Source: Fibrobacterota bacterium (GTDB lineage: Bacteria; Fibrobacterota; Chitinivibrionia; Chitinivibrionales; Chitinispirillaceae). From it: a stretch of DNA of 64,000 bases. This document shows positions 8,987 to 18,104 of this stretch, one piece after another (the first letter of the stretch is position 1; every line of letters starts with the position of its first letter). A program made the position numbers and the translations under genes. The notes below the pieces were generated by a model that saw only the letters and a program-made list of their open reading frames with translations, did no database searches and was not told where the DNA came from. The stretch lies in assembly GCA_023459055.1 (NCBI GenBank), contig JAEWVR010000004.1, positions 1 through 64,000 of the forward strand, in the 5' to 3' direction.

Positions 8987-10123
8987 ATGTTAATCGAACT
9001 ACTTTACAGCCACACCAATCTTTACGCATTAAACAGTCGTCTGCTCAGCACTGGCGTTGCAACCGTTTTATCATTTCTTCTTGCAATGCTTCTGATGCCA
9101 CCGTTTATTAAGTTCCTCCGCAAGTTCAACATGACATCCGAATTTGAATCAAAAGAGAAGGCTCATGAACCGGTTATGCCTGCCGGTATTCTTTTTCTAA
9201 TAATTGTAGCTATTACGACACTTATCACTGTCCGGTTTAATTCGTATGTAGTATCCGCACTGATCATCTACGTTTTTTTCGGGATTATCGGAGCAGCAGA
9301 TGATATTGCCAAAGTGGTGAACAAAAAGAAAGTTGCACTTGGCCAGATGACAAAGCAGGAGTATCAATATAAGGCAGATGGTATTTCGGCGGGTTTACGC
9401 CTGTTTCTCTATATCATAATTTCTCTTGTTGTTGCGATCGCAGCCTATGAACTGATTCCAAATATCAACGGAACAATTAACATACCGTTTTTAAGTATTG
9501 AAAAGAGTCTGCCCTACCTGCCATTCTGGTTGTTCATACCATTTATGACACTTACCATTGCAGTACTTGCAAATGGTGTGAACTTTACCGACGGATTTGA
9601 TACACTCGCTGCTGTGCCATCAATAACAAGTCTTGTTTTCGTCGGGGTCATTTCGTTTGTGTCAAGCAATGCACACTGGGCAAATTATCTGTTGATTCCT
9701 CATATCGTTGGTCTTCAGGAGTTACTGCCGCTTATTGGTGCAGTTATTGGAACACTGCTTGCCTACCTCTGGTTCAACTCGCCGCCATCAAGTGTGATTA
9801 TGGGCGACAGTGGCTCTGTCGGGCTGGGTGGCCTTATTGGTATCATTTTTATTTTTACCAAAGCAGGAGCGTTTATCCCGATCGTATGCTTCATATTTAT
9901 TATGGAGTTTATCTCTGTATTCATGCAGATCGGATATTACAAAATGACTAAAAAACGTATTTTTCTGATGGCCCCTATTCATCATCATTTTCAGATTAAA
10001 ATGCGTAAAAGTGGAATGTATGCTGGCGAATTTCAGATAAAATCAAAAATTGCCTGGCGGTTTCATATAATCTCTGTTGTTCTTCTGGTGTTAAGCCTTG
10101 TAATTTTTTTGAAAGTCAGATAA
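8987..10123 (+). CDS. mraY: Divergent, solitary MraY-type phospho-MurNAc-pentapeptide transferase
   Basis: About 378 residues, polytopic (roughly ten membrane segments). MraY motifs are present: GAADDIAK (first Asp pair), NGVNFTDGFD, MGDSGSVGLGG and the MraY-specific MAPIHHHFQ. The C-terminus ends VIFLKVR as in classical MraY. It transfers phospho-MurNAc-pentapeptide from UDP to undecaprenyl phosphate to make lipid I at the inner membrane. Unusual points: the gene is alone rather than inside a mur/fts cluster, and the normally conserved TPTMGG segment reads EPVMPAGI. I chose ATG 8987; a TTG at 8942 gives 15 extra residues with no ribosome site. It could be the only MraY or a second, specialised one. 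Confidence 0.88.
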   Translation: MLIELLYSHTNLYALNSRLLSTGVATVLSFLLAMLLMPPFIKFLRKFNMTSEFESKEKAHEPVMPAGILFLIIVAITTLITVRFNSYVVSALIIYVFFGIIGAADDIAKVVNKKKVALGQMTKQEYQYKADGISAGLRLFLYIIISLVVAIAAYELIPNINGTINIPFLSIEKSLPYLPFWLFIPFMTLTIAVLANGVNFTDGFDTLAAVPSITSLVFVGVISFVSSNAHWANYLLIPHIVGLQELLPLIGAVIGTLLAYLWFNSPPSSVIMGDSGSVGLGGLIGIIFIFTKAGAFIPIVCFIFIMEFISVFMQIGYYKMTKKRIFLMAPIHHHFQIKMRKSGMYAGEFQIKSKIAWRFHIISVVLLVLSLVIFLKVR

Positions 10124-10203
10124 GATTAGACTTCACCTGATATTTGTAATCAGGCGCAAATGAATTTCGGTATGCTTTCAACCTGTAACAATGGAAATAA
10201 TAA

Positions 10204-10929
10204 ATGGTTACTGATCTGAATTCGAATTACACATCACCGGCAGGTAAAGAGTTTTCCTTTGCAGCAGCACGATTCAGTGGCATTAATCCATCAAGTAAAG
10301 TGCTTGATCTCGGATGCGGATATGGTGATGCATCCTGTAATCTTGCGGCAGAATTTCGATGTAAAGTAACTGCAGTTGATATCAGTTCTGAAAATATCAC
10401 CTATGCCCGGCAAATGGCAGTTGAGCGAAATGTAAGTCACCTTATAAATTTTGTAAATGCTGATTTAACCACACTTGACTACTCAGAAACTCCATTTGAA
10501 TTAATTTTGATGGAGGGTGGAATTTTGTCATTTATTACCCGCCGAAAGGGACTGAATTTTGCATCTGCATGGCTTGGCCGTGGTGGATGGGTTAGTTTTT
10601 CGGATCTTATTCTATTAACAGAACAAATTCCCGATGAAATATTGAACATTTTTGAACATGACCGCTTTCACTATGAAAATGAGCAATCGTATAGAAACTT
10701 GCTTGATGAAACAGGATTTGATATTCACTTTATGTCACTTGTTCCACCCAGTGGCTGGGATAATTATTACGCGCATATGGCCCGCCGCCTCGAAGATAGT
10801 AGTGGTTTTTTTGCTGACAAGCAGATAAAAATGGCATTTCATAAAGAAATTGATGTTTTTTACCGACTGGAAGCATACAGGTACATCGGATATCTGTTCT
10901 GCATTGCAAGAAAAAAAACGAAACTGTGA
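10204..10929 (+). CDS. Class I SAM-dependent methyltransferase
   Basis: 241 residues. The Rossmann SAM-binding motif I is VLDLGCGYGDASCNLA near residues 36-51, followed by the acidic loop VTAVDISSENITYARQ and motif II-like LILMEGGIL. The fold matches small-molecule methyltransferases of the UbiE/cyclopropane type. The C-terminal part (FYRLEAYRYIGYLFCIARKK) has no diagnostic feature, so the substrate is unknown. ATG 10204 lies just after a GGAAATAA stretch that could serve as ribosome site. It follows mraY on the same strand with an 80-bp gap; co-transcription is possible. Confidence 0.85.
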   Translation: MVTDLNSNYTSPAGKEFSFAAARFSGINPSSKVLDLGCGYGDASCNLAAEFRCKVTAVDISSENITYARQMAVERNVSHLINFVNADLTTLDYSETPFELILMEGGILSFITRRKGLNFASAWLGRGGWVSFSDLILLTEQIPDEILNIFEHDRFHYENEQSYRNLLDETGFDIHFMSLVPPSGWDNYYAHMARRLEDSSGFFADKQIKMAFHKEIDVFYRLEAYRYIGYLFCIARKKTKL

Positions 10930-11151
10930 TCACTGTCACATTTTTCGCTGTTGTCGTATGATATCGTTATTTAAGCAGGAACATTTGATTCTTTGGTTCT
11001 TCATTTATCACTAATCTATAGACGAGGATGATTGTGAAAATGTAGAATTATTTTTTCGTAAGCGCATTTTTTTTTCAGTAACAAATCAACGATTATTGAT
11101 ACAGCAACTTAGACAATGAATGCTGATATTTGCACCCCTGCAGGAGGAATT

Positions 11152-11979
11152 ATGTTTTCACGTACAATGGCAGCAGTCTGCCTGAGTTCGATAACACTCA
11201 GTTTTGCCCAAATGCAACCGGTTGTTACAGGTGCACAGGGTTATGGAAATATCGATTGGGCAAGGCGCTCGGTTATTTCAACAGGTATCGGGTCCCCAAA
11301 TCCCGATCTTCCCCAGGCAGCACAGCACCCGGCAGCACTAAGAGCTGCACAACAGGTTGCACTTCGTAATGCACTTGAGACAATTAAAAGTATCTACGTG
11401 AATTCAACAACAACAGTTAACAACCTCATGGTCTCGAATGCAAAGGTCAACAGCAGTGTTACCGGTTTTGTTCAGGGATTCCAGCAACAGGAAAATTCAA
11501 AGAACATGAAAGATGGATCTGTGGAAGTCACCATGAGTATTCCCCTTGATGGTATTGGTGGTATGCTTCTGGGAACATTCGTTGGCTCAAAACCGTCAAT
11601 TATTGCATTTGAAAAGACAACTGTGTCACGTGAACTTGTTTTTTCCGGCCTCATAATCAACTGTAAAGGCCATACTGTCAAACCGGCATTAAGTCCGCGG
11701 GTCCTTGATGAAAACGATAGAGAAGTATACAGCAGTGCCTATGTTTCAAAGGAATGGGTAATCAGGAATGGTATGGTCGGATATTCAAAAGATGTAGAGG
11801 CAGCCATTAAGCTGACAGATCGTATTGGAAGTAATCCCGGCCAGGTCAAGGCAAAAAAAGTTGCCGGTGTAAATGGTACCGATATTGTTATCACTAATAA
11901 AGATGCAAATGATATCCGAAGTGCATCAAAAAACCTTACATTTCTCTCAGAATGCCGTGTGATATTTGTCATTGATTAA
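11152..11979 (+). CDS. Secreted LPP20-like protein
   Basis: About 275 residues from ATG 11152, which has a strong AGGAGG at 11142-11147; the frame is open back to 11116 but without a ribosome site. The N-terminus MFSRTMAAVCLSSITLSFAQ is a signal peptide. After it come an alanine-rich helix (AALRAAQQVALRNALETI) and KDGSVEVTMSIPLDG, the pattern of LPP20/DUF-type envelope proteins whose members include flagellar-assembly and cell-surface factors. The C-terminal half is beta-rich. No catalytic residues are recognised. It lies 99 bp before the TPR/SLH lipoprotein on the same strand, a likely functional neighbour in the envelope. Confidence 0.7.
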   Translation: MFSRTMAAVCLSSITLSFAQMQPVVTGAQGYGNIDWARRSVISTGIGSPNPDLPQAAQHPAALRAAQQVALRNALETIKSIYVNSTTTVNNLMVSNAKVNSSVTGFVQGFQQQENSKNMKDGSVEVTMSIPLDGIGGMLLGTFVGSKPSIIAFEKTTVSRELVFSGLIINCKGHTVKPALSPRVLDENDREVYSSAYVSKEWVIRNGMVGYSKDVEAAIKLTDRIGSNPGQVKAKKVAGVNGTDIVITNKDANDIRSASKNLTFLSECRVIFVID

Positions 11980-12078
11980 ACTATTAAGTGCAGCAGTTCA
12001 AAACTGCATAAGATACTGCAGAGCAATAGTGATCAGGTAACATCTGTATGATAATTATTGCATAAAGGATAGGTCGCA

Positions 12079-13272
12079 ATGAATTTACGAGTTGTACCAC
12101 TCATCGCAATTACATCGATCCTGTTGTTTTCAGTTGGGTGCGGAAAGAAAAATTTTAGAGGTGAAAGTGTGATGGATAATGCGCCGGCACATACTAAACA
12201 GGGTATGAAATACTGGGATGACGGGCGTTACCAGAATGCCGAAGAAGAGTTTACACGAGCACAGATGCTTGACCAGAAATATGCCCCGGCATACTCCGGA
12301 CTCGCTCTTGTCACCGCAAAAAAAGCTCAGGATGCAAAAGATCAGGAAAGTGCAGAAAAAGTATTCAATGAAGCGTATAAACTTGCTGATAAGGCACAGG
12401 AACTTGATAACAGACTGCCATTTGTCTATATTGCAAAAAGCATCGTTATCACCATGAAATATGAGGTAAATCCGGTAAAAGAATGGTTGATGGATGTTGA
12501 GGATCAGTATGAAAAAGCCATTAAGCTTGACCCTGACAACTCCGAAGTTTACTACCGCAGAGGTGTTTTTTACAAAAAAGTATTTGAATTTTCAAAAGCA
12601 TCATCCGATTTCCGTAAAGTTCTTGACATCAATAAAGATTACATAGTTCAAGCGAACAGGCAGTTAGAAATTGTTCAGAAAATTGAACGTGCAGCTCCAG
12701 GCACTGATATCGGAAAAAAGATAGCGATTGTTGATACCATCTCGCGCGCGGATATTGCCGCGCTGTTTATCTCTGAATTAAAACTTGATAAATTTGTGAC
12801 AAAGAAACGTTCGGCAACCTACGATACCAATTTCATTGCGCCCGATGATACGCGTACGATGGTTGTAGACAGCCTGGTAAACACACCTGCAATAACCGAT
12901 ATCTCCACACACTGGGCCCGTAGTTTCATTAATGATATCGTAACACTTGAAATTCGTGGCCTTGAACCATATCCTGACCATACATTTCATCCAGACGATC
13001 TTGTCAACCGCGGTGAATACGCTCTCACGCTTGAGGATGCACTTATTGCAATTACCGGCGATACGTCGCTCGCAACCAGATATATCGATACGGAAACAAG
13101 ATTCCCCGATGTAAACCCGTCACATCCGGCGTATAACGCTATCTGTACTTTGGTTGACAGAGGTGTTATGAAAACTGAACTTACCGGTGCCTTCGGTATC
13201 GAAAAAACAGTAAGTGGTCCTGATGCTCTGCTCATTATCAGAGAATTGAAAAATAACAATAAGATTAAATAG
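12079..13272 (+). CDS. Lipoprotein with TPR repeats and an SLH-like C-terminal region
   Basis: 397 residues. Signal peptide with lipobox FSVGC near residue 21. Residues ~35-215 hold tetratricopeptide repeats (GMKYWDDGRYQNAEEEFTRA, AIKLDPDNSEVYYRRG), which bind protein partners. The rest contains FIAPDDTRTMVVDS, DISTHWARSFINDIVTL and RFPDVNPSHPAYNAICTL, each like an SLH module (aspartate, then H/W, alpha helix, glycine turn); SLH modules tether proteins to the cell wall or envelope polymers. It is probably an outer-membrane or periplasmic scaffold. Ribosome site AAGGATAGG lies before ATG 12079. It is followed directly by a terminator. Confidence 0.8.
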   Translation: MNLRVVPLIAITSILLFSVGCGKKNFRGESVMDNAPAHTKQGMKYWDDGRYQNAEEEFTRAQMLDQKYAPAYSGLALVTAKKAQDAKDQESAEKVFNEAYKLADKAQELDNRLPFVYIAKSIVITMKYEVNPVKEWLMDVEDQYEKAIKLDPDNSEVYYRRGVFYKKVFEFSKASSDFRKVLDINKDYIVQANRQLEIVQKIERAAPGTDIGKKIAIVDTISRADIAALFISELKLDKFVTKKRSATYDTNFIAPDDTRTMVVDSLVNTPAITDISTHWARSFINDIVTLEIRGLEPYPDHTFHPDDLVNRGEYALTLEDALIAITGDTSLATRYIDTETRFPDVNPSHPAYNAICTLVDRGVMKTELTGAFGIEKTVSGPDALLIIRELKNNNKIK

Positions 13273-13304
13273 TATTCGATTTGCAGAAGCCGATAAAAAA
13301 AAGT

Positions 13305-13338
13305 ACGGAACGATCTCAGCTGTCCCGTGTTTTTTTTC
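13305..13338. terminator. Bidirectional rho-independent terminator
   Basis: Stem ACGGAAC (13305-13311) pairs with GTCCCGT (13322-13328) with one mismatch. A run of T follows on the plus strand (13330-13338), and a run of A precedes it, giving T on the minus strand. It serves the convergent lipoprotein and DUF4143 genes. Confidence 0.7.
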
Positions 13339-13363
13339 AGTTTAGTCTTGCCTTATTTCATAG

Positions 13364-14731
13364 TTACAGATTTTTTAGTACATCAATCCCTATTCCAAGA
13401 AAATAATAGGGCAGACTTTTCAGTCGATATTGAACAGGATCGCCCTGTGTCGTTTTTACTGATACATCAAACACTGATGGTGGATTGTGATCGAATCGCA
13501 GTGCATAATCAAGTTTTTTATCAAACATAAACTGATGTAGACTTTTCATTGAACCTGCAACCCCTGACTTTAGTTCAACAGGAACTATTTTTCCATCTAA
13601 TTGAAGCAGGTAATCAATTTCCCCAGGACGTCCGCCCTCCCGCTGCCAGTAGAATAAATCCGGACCATCACCAGTACATGGTCCTAAAGTCCTAAACTGC
13701 TGCCCTGCTATCTGCTCAATCATTTGTGATCGAACCTGTGGAGCAATCATTTCGAGCTGTGGGAATGTAGTTTGTGCCGGTGTCTGTAGAATTGCATGAA
13801 AGATGCCAATATCATTGAAAATCACTTTTCGGAAAGTATCTTTTACCTCACCAGCCAATGGTAAGCCATTCGCCGAACTATGTCGTACCTTATGACACAC
13901 CCTCGCCTTGCAAAGCATATCAAGTGACTGACGGACATCAGAGTGTTTTACAGCTTCCTGTACACGTGAGAAGACAAACTTTTTCCCGACAGATGAAGCA
14001 ACCGAAGCGAGTGTTGCCTCCAGCAGCTGATTGTGTACTTTTTTATTGTACTTTGTAAAATCTGCCCTGTAGGTTGCAGTCAGATCATATTGGATATCAC
14101 GAATCCTCCAGGCTTCTGAACCTGTGATATCACTATTTATGACCGCAGGCATTCCACCAACCATACAGTACCTATAAAACCAGATATGTGCTAATTCATG
14201 AAATGTTGGAGATATTTCACTGTCAGCGCACCAGGACTTCAATCGGTCCAATAATAACTTTTGATCATGTGCAAGTAAAAACTCAGAAAAAGCCATTGGT
14301 TCAAGGTGCAGAAAATTAACCCGGCCCACCGGCATACTGTAGGTGTGATCTGCTAATGAAAACTCCAAAAGAGATCCGGCGGCAACAATGGGTAATTCAG
14401 CCATATCTTCAGCGAACCATCGCAACTTTGAAAGTAAACCATCCGCAGCTTGAATTTCATCAAGAAAGAGTAACGTTTTTTCAGGATTTATTATCCGGCC
14501 TAATCTAAGCGATATTTCTCCGAGAATGGTCTTTGGATCATTAGATAGAAATAATCGTTTTGCTCCAGGATCACGCTCAAAATTAAATTCAATCAGATCC
14601 ATTGTATGCCTTTTGGCCAAGTCTCTGATTAACCATGTCTTACCAACCTGACGTGCACCACGAAGTATAAGAGGTTTACGAAATGAATCTAATAACCACT
14701 GATCTAAAGTATTCTGAAGTATTCGTTTCAT
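13364..14731 (-). CDS. AAA-family ATPase with DUF4143 domain
   Basis: About 455 residues. Walker A GARQVGKT and Walker B LLFLDEIQ mark an AAA_14-type ATPase; AAGSLLEFSL is the family sensor region. The C-terminal DUF4143 part (about 200-420) contains IDYLLQLDGKIVPVELKSG, which has the D...E-x-K pattern of a PD-(D/E)xK nuclease-like fold. This family is common, horizontally mobile and of unclear role, sometimes proposed as nucleic-acid processing or toxin-like. I chose ATG 14731; a TTG at 14746 has no support. A TATATT box ends only 9 nt before this ATG, so the message may be leaderless. Three operator-like palindromes precede it. Confidence 0.85.
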   Translation of the reverse strand: MKRILQNTLDQWLLDSFRKPLILRGARQVGKTWLIRDLAKRHTMDLIEFNFERDPGAKRLFLSNDPKTILGEISLRLGRIINPEKTLLFLDEIQAADGLLSKLRWFAEDMAELPIVAAGSLLEFSLADHTYSMPVGRVNFLHLEPMAFSEFLLAHDQKLLLDRLKSWCADSEISPTFHELAHIWFYRYCMVGGMPAVINSDITGSEAWRIRDIQYDLTATYRADFTKYNKKVHNQLLEATLASVASSVGKKFVFSRVQEAVKHSDVRQSLDMLCKARVCHKVRHSSANGLPLAGEVKDTFRKVIFNDIGIFHAILQTPAQTTFPQLEMIAPQVRSQMIEQIAGQQFRTLGPCTGDGPDLFYWQREGGRPGEIDYLLQLDGKIVPVELKSGVAGSMKSLHQFMFDKKLDYALRFDHNPPSVFDVSVKTTQGDPVQYRLKSLPYYFLGIGIDVLKNL

Positions 14732-14741
14732 ACATTTAATA

Positions 14742-14832
14742 TACAAAACAACGCGTTATTTTTCAATTTTTTTATTCAAAACAACGCGTTGTTTTGAATA
14801 TTTTTTGTATATTTTAACGCATTGTTTTGAAT
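14742..14832. promoter_or_regulatory. Three operator-like palindromes at 33-bp spacing
   Basis: A perfect 28-bp palindrome, half-site TATTCAAAACAACG, spans 14773-14800, centre 14786.5. A partial copy lies at 14744-14761 (AACGCGTT core, centre 14753.5) and another at about 14812-14832 (AACGCATT core, centre 14819.5). The centres are exactly 33 bp apart, about three helical turns, placing all sites on one DNA face. They sit immediately upstream of the DUF4143 ATPase, so autoregulation or control by a dimeric repressor is likely. No regulator gene is adjacent. Confidence 0.75.
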
Positions 14833-14839
14833 CAACAAC

Positions 14840-14884
14840 AAAAAAAGCAGCCATCCGGAACTGTTCAGGATGGCTGTTTTTGTT
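14840..14884. terminator. Terminator after the outer-membrane protein gene
   Basis: Perfect stem CAGCCATCC (14848-14856) and GGATGGCTG (14868-14876), loop 11 nt. On the minus strand it is followed by TTTTTTT (14840-14846), ending transcription from the gene at 14930; T-rich bases on the plus side make it potentially bidirectional. Confidence 0.88.
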
Positions 14885-14929
14885 TACAAAATAAGATTAC
14901 AGCTGCGAATGATTCGCATTCGTGATCAA

Positions 14930-16201
14930 TTAGAAATCAAGTGAGATTGTCACTTTTGCCACTGATGGACCGCTGATCAGTCCTGCCCAAACGGTTGGAT
15001 TTACACAAAGATCAAGTGCAAAAACACTCTTTGTGATACCAATACCAAGTCGCGGATCAACCTGATTATACGCCGTTTCATGCTTTGTGCGTGAATCATA
15101 CTCACCACCGGTCCCCTCACCCTTCTGATGATCAACCTGTGAATAGATTGCGTAATTCATACCGGCACGCGCAGTGAATGTATCAAAAAACCAGGCCTTT
15201 TTCCAGGTATGTTCGTAGCCGGCATAGATCACATTGTAAATATAATTGGTATAGTTTTTCCGTTGAGCATAAGTAAGATCCTCGGGTTCGTTACCATTTG
15301 AATTAAAACCGAAATCATACATAAGAACTGCCAGACCATTTTTATTAATTTCAGTGGTAAATCCAGCGTAGAGATCAAAATTTCTATAAAAATATATGTT
15401 CTGAACTACACCTGCGGCATTTTTCATCTGGAAATGACTACCGACAAATTCACCACCCAGTGTGACGTTAAAGTCCTTAACTTTCAAACCAAGTTCAGCA
15501 CAAAGCACACCAAAAAAAGCAGATTTTGACGAAGACTCGATTGTTTCCGTTGTCGTCGTACCGCCCGCAGCCGGCGTTGTTTCGACTTCACGTTTTCCAC
15601 GAGTGCCGGGAATACCGATTCCTCCTTTTACCTGAAGACTCATTCCTTTAATGTCAAACAACACCGATGCAATTCCACCAACATTGTGTATGTTTCCTGA
15701 AACATCTGTTTCTACATGGTTTCCACCTTCAGGATTGTCATCGATGTTCTGTTTAAAGTTTGAATACTCATAGAACAGATCGAAACCGATCTTTACCGCT
15801 TCTAAATTCAGACCAAACAGTACATGCGGAATGTTCTGGCCAGGTCCAAGTGCTCTTCCACCATTCGCGTTAATAGGCGCACCGAGATTTGCACGGGCAG
15901 CACCGTAAAAGAATCCGGAATCTGATGGAAAACTTAGCATCAGCGGCCGGTTTAACACAACTCCAACATTAACAACTTTACCCAGACTTTTTACACCCCA
16001 GATTGGCGAATTAAACGTCACCTGCGCATTGTCTGCATAGTTGTTCATCTGTGCTGCATATGCAAGAACCTTTGATGGATCCTGCACAATAAACGCCCCG
16101 CCGAGAGCATCAATACGAGCATTTGATGGATACGCCTGTGCGAAACTGCCTGATGCAAAAACTGCAACAGTAAAGAGTCCGGTAAGTAACTTTCTTACCA
16201 T
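14930..16201 (-). CDS. Predicted outer-membrane barrel protein
   Basis: About 423 residues from ATG 16201, preceded by GGGAGG; the frame open to 16282 adds unlikely residues. Signal peptide MVRKLLTGLFTVAVFASGSFA, then mature YPSNARIDALGGAFIVQDPS, resembling the start of FadL/PorV-like and other Fibrobacterota-type outer-membrane proteins. The body has alternating-residue beta strands (KVVNVGVVLNRPLMLSF, FYAGFTTEINKNGLAVLMYD) and ends VAKVTISLDF with a terminal aromatic residue, the usual barrel signal. No specific substrate can be read. It is the last gene before a strong terminator and lies 81 bp after a methyltransferase gene on the same strand. Confidence 0.72.
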   Translation of the reverse strand: MVRKLLTGLFTVAVFASGSFAQAYPSNARIDALGGAFIVQDPSKVLAYAAQMNNYADNAQVTFNSPIWGVKSLGKVVNVGVVLNRPLMLSFPSDSGFFYGAARANLGAPINANGGRALGPGQNIPHVLFGLNLEAVKIGFDLFYEYSNFKQNIDDNPEGGNHVETDVSGNIHNVGGIASVLFDIKGMSLQVKGGIGIPGTRGKREVETTPAAGGTTTTETIESSSKSAFFGVLCAELGLKVKDFNVTLGGEFVGSHFQMKNAAGVVQNIYFYRNFDLYAGFTTEINKNGLAVLMYDFGFNSNGNEPEDLTYAQRKNYTNYIYNVIYAGYEHTWKKAWFFDTFTARAGMNYAIYSQVDHQKGEGTGGEYDSRTKHETAYNQVDPRLGIGITKSVFALDLCVNPTVWAGLISGPSVAKVTISLDF

Positions 16202-16281
16202 AAAAACCTCCCAAAACTTAAAAATAATATATAATAAACCATCTCTTCGTTTACTAATACAAATCGGCCAGCAACAATACA

Positions 16282-17040
16282 TTATTTCTCTGCAAGCCTG
16301 TAATTCGTCTCAAACATCCGCTCATTCACAATATCGGCAAATGTTTTTGATGATTCCTGACGTTTTACCTTTAAAAAAAGTGATGATGCATATGATGGGA
16401 AGATGGTGGCAAGAAATTTTGCCAGAGGTATTGGAAATGGCAGGAAACCTGCCCCCTTAACAGCTTCAACTTTGAAACAGCCTGCAACCTCGATAAACCT
16501 GATAAATCCATTCCTGGTAAAGCCCCGGACATGAGGACCAAGCACTTTCATTCCGGTAGGCTGTTCACCAAGCAGAAGCATCAGACGATCGTGCCATGCT
16601 GCGAGATTCGGAACCCCGATAATCAGGATACCATCAGGTTTAATCACCCTTGCGAGCTCATCAAAGATAAAAAACAGCTCCTTGGTGTGCTCCAGAATCT
16701 GGTTTAAAATAATAATATCAAATGAACTGTTACTGAATGGCATTCTGTCGCATTCAAGATTGAATTCCGCCACGTTGATTCCATTATCAATTGCAATTTT
16801 CCGGTATGGCTCATATGTCTCAAGACCATAAAGATGAATATCACCCTTGAATCCATCTCTTATTCCAAGAAGATCATCACCTTTGGCGCATCCGATATCC
16901 AGCACCGACTTATCGTAAGTTGTAACCTGCCTGAGATGATCCAGAGCCCATGTACGAACAAGATCCCGGCCATATATGAGCGATCTGCTATTTGACGCAA
17001 GTGCGACACCCGCGTTATATATCACCGATCCGATTCCCAT
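16282..17040 (-). CDS. SAM-dependent methyltransferase (type 11-like)
   Basis: 252 residues. Motif I SVLDIGCAKGDDLLGIRDGF, an acidic residue in HLYGLETYEPYRKI, and MPFSNSSFDIIILNQILEHT, which is the D/N-x-x-x-x-LEH pattern of Methyltransf_11/23 enzymes; after it VIKPDGILIIGVPN. The LLGEQPTGMKVLGPHVRGFT segment recalls methyltransferases acting on polar lipids or saccharides, but the substrate is not determinable. The C-terminal hydrophobic stretch could contact the membrane. ATG at 17040. It shares direction with the outer-membrane gene downstream. Confidence 0.82.
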   Translation of the reverse strand: MGIGSVIYNAGVALASNSRSLIYGRDLVRTWALDHLRQVTTYDKSVLDIGCAKGDDLLGIRDGFKGDIHLYGLETYEPYRKIAIDNGINVAEFNLECDRMPFSNSSFDIIILNQILEHTKELFFIFDELARVIKPDGILIIGVPNLAAWHDRLMLLLGEQPTGMKVLGPHVRGFTRNGFIRFIEVAGCFKVEAVKGAGFLPFPIPLAKFLATIFPSYASSLFLKVKRQESSKTFADIVNERMFETNYRLAEK

Positions 17041-17184
17041 AGTATCAACCCATTTCGCAAGAATGTTTTTAGATGGCTATAAAATACAGTATCGACTAAG
17101 GCTGGGCAAGTGAACACTGATGTAATTTGGAAATGTCGGAACTGAGAAGTGGCACATATAGATAAGAATAAACTTGATGTACTG

Positions 17185-17226
17185 CTGATTCACGCCCCCA
17201 AGAGGAATTTAGGGGGCATGAATCAG
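17185..17226 (-). terminator. Strong hairpin after ispA
   Basis: CTGATTCACGCCCCC (17185-17199) pairs with GGGGGCATGAATCAG (17212-17226), one mismatch, 12-nt loop. It begins 5 nt beyond the ispA stop on the minus strand. There is no U-tract, so it may protect the 3' end rather than terminate on its own. Confidence 0.55.
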
Positions 17227-17230
17227 AGAA

Positions 17231-18103
17231 TCAATTTATTCTTGTAATAATATACTCGGCAAGTTCGTGAAGAATCGCTCCCTTATCACCAAGAAATTCG
17301 ATATCTTTCCATGCCTGGTCGATCAGTTCACGCGCGATCTTTTTAGATTCTGCCATACCGACAATTGACGGATAGGTGGCTTTTCCCTTTTCACGGTCAC
17401 TGCCAACATCTTTTCCAAGCTGCTCTGTAGTACTCTCTTCATCAAGGATATCATCAACAACCTGAAACGCCAGACCGATATTATTACCATATGATGTAAG
17501 CTTTGCAAGTGTATCACCGGATGCACCGGCAAGCAGCGCTCCGCATCTGATACATGCACGAATCAGCGCAGCAGTTTTATTATCGTGAATATATTCAAGA
17601 GTTTTCCTGGTTACCTGTTTTCCTTCTGATTCAATATCAACCACCTGTCCTGCGATCATACCCTTTGTACCAAGCGATTTCGCAATCTCCTGAATAATAT
17701 CAACACGTCCGGTACGGGTAAGTATCTCGAATGCCTCAATACAGAGCGCATCACCACCAAGAACCGCGAGTGCTTCAGTAAATGCTTTATGTGCAGTCGG
17801 TTTCCCACGACGAAAGTCATCATCGTCCATACACGGAAGATCATCATGAATAAGTGAGAATGTATGAAGCATTTCAATCGCTGCAATTGTAAGCAGTGCA
17901 TTTTCGTTATTAAATGCACCTCCGCATGCCTCATGAGCAGCAAGAACAAGACACGGCCGAATACGCTTTCCACCAGCGAATGTACTGTATCTCATAAGTT
18001 TGTGAATTGACTCAGGATATGTCGACTCTGACGGAAGCACTCTCTCAAGTGTTTCGTCGGTAATTTTAGCAACTTTTTCGAGATAGTCCTTAATTTTACT
18101 CAT
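17231..18103 (-). CDS. ispA: Farnesyl/geranyl diphosphate synthase
   Basis: 290 residues, the usual length for bacterial short-chain trans-prenyltransferases. The first aspartate-rich motif is HDDLPCMDDDDFRRGKPT with a two-residue Pro-Cys insertion typical of bacterial FPP synthases, and the second is FQVVDDILD. GGKRIRPCL binds the isopentenyl diphosphate. It condenses IPP with DMAPP/GPP to make FPP, the precursor of undecaprenyl phosphate and quinone tails. ATG 18103 lies one base after the xseB stop, so the two genes are translationally coupled, as in the xseB-ispA arrangement of many bacteria. Confidence 0.95.
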   Translation of the reverse strand: MSKIKDYLEKVAKITDETLERVLPSESTYPESIHKLMRYSTFAGGKRIRPCLVLAAHEACGGAFNNENALLTIAAIEMLHTFSLIHDDLPCMDDDDFRRGKPTAHKAFTEALAVLGGDALCIEAFEILTRTGRVDIIQEIAKSLGTKGMIAGQVVDIESEGKQVTRKTLEYIHDNKTAALIRACIRCGALLAGASGDTLAKLTSYGNNIGLAFQVVDDILDEESTTEQLGKDVGSDREKGKATYPSIVGMAESKKIARELIDQAWKDIEFLGDKGAILHELAEYIITRIN

Positions 18104-18104
18104 G

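Noticed and set aside
14742..14832. Three repeats could be a short CRISPR array
   Set aside because: The repeats are palindromic and degenerate with little spacer, no cas genes are near, and the position at a promoter fits operators.
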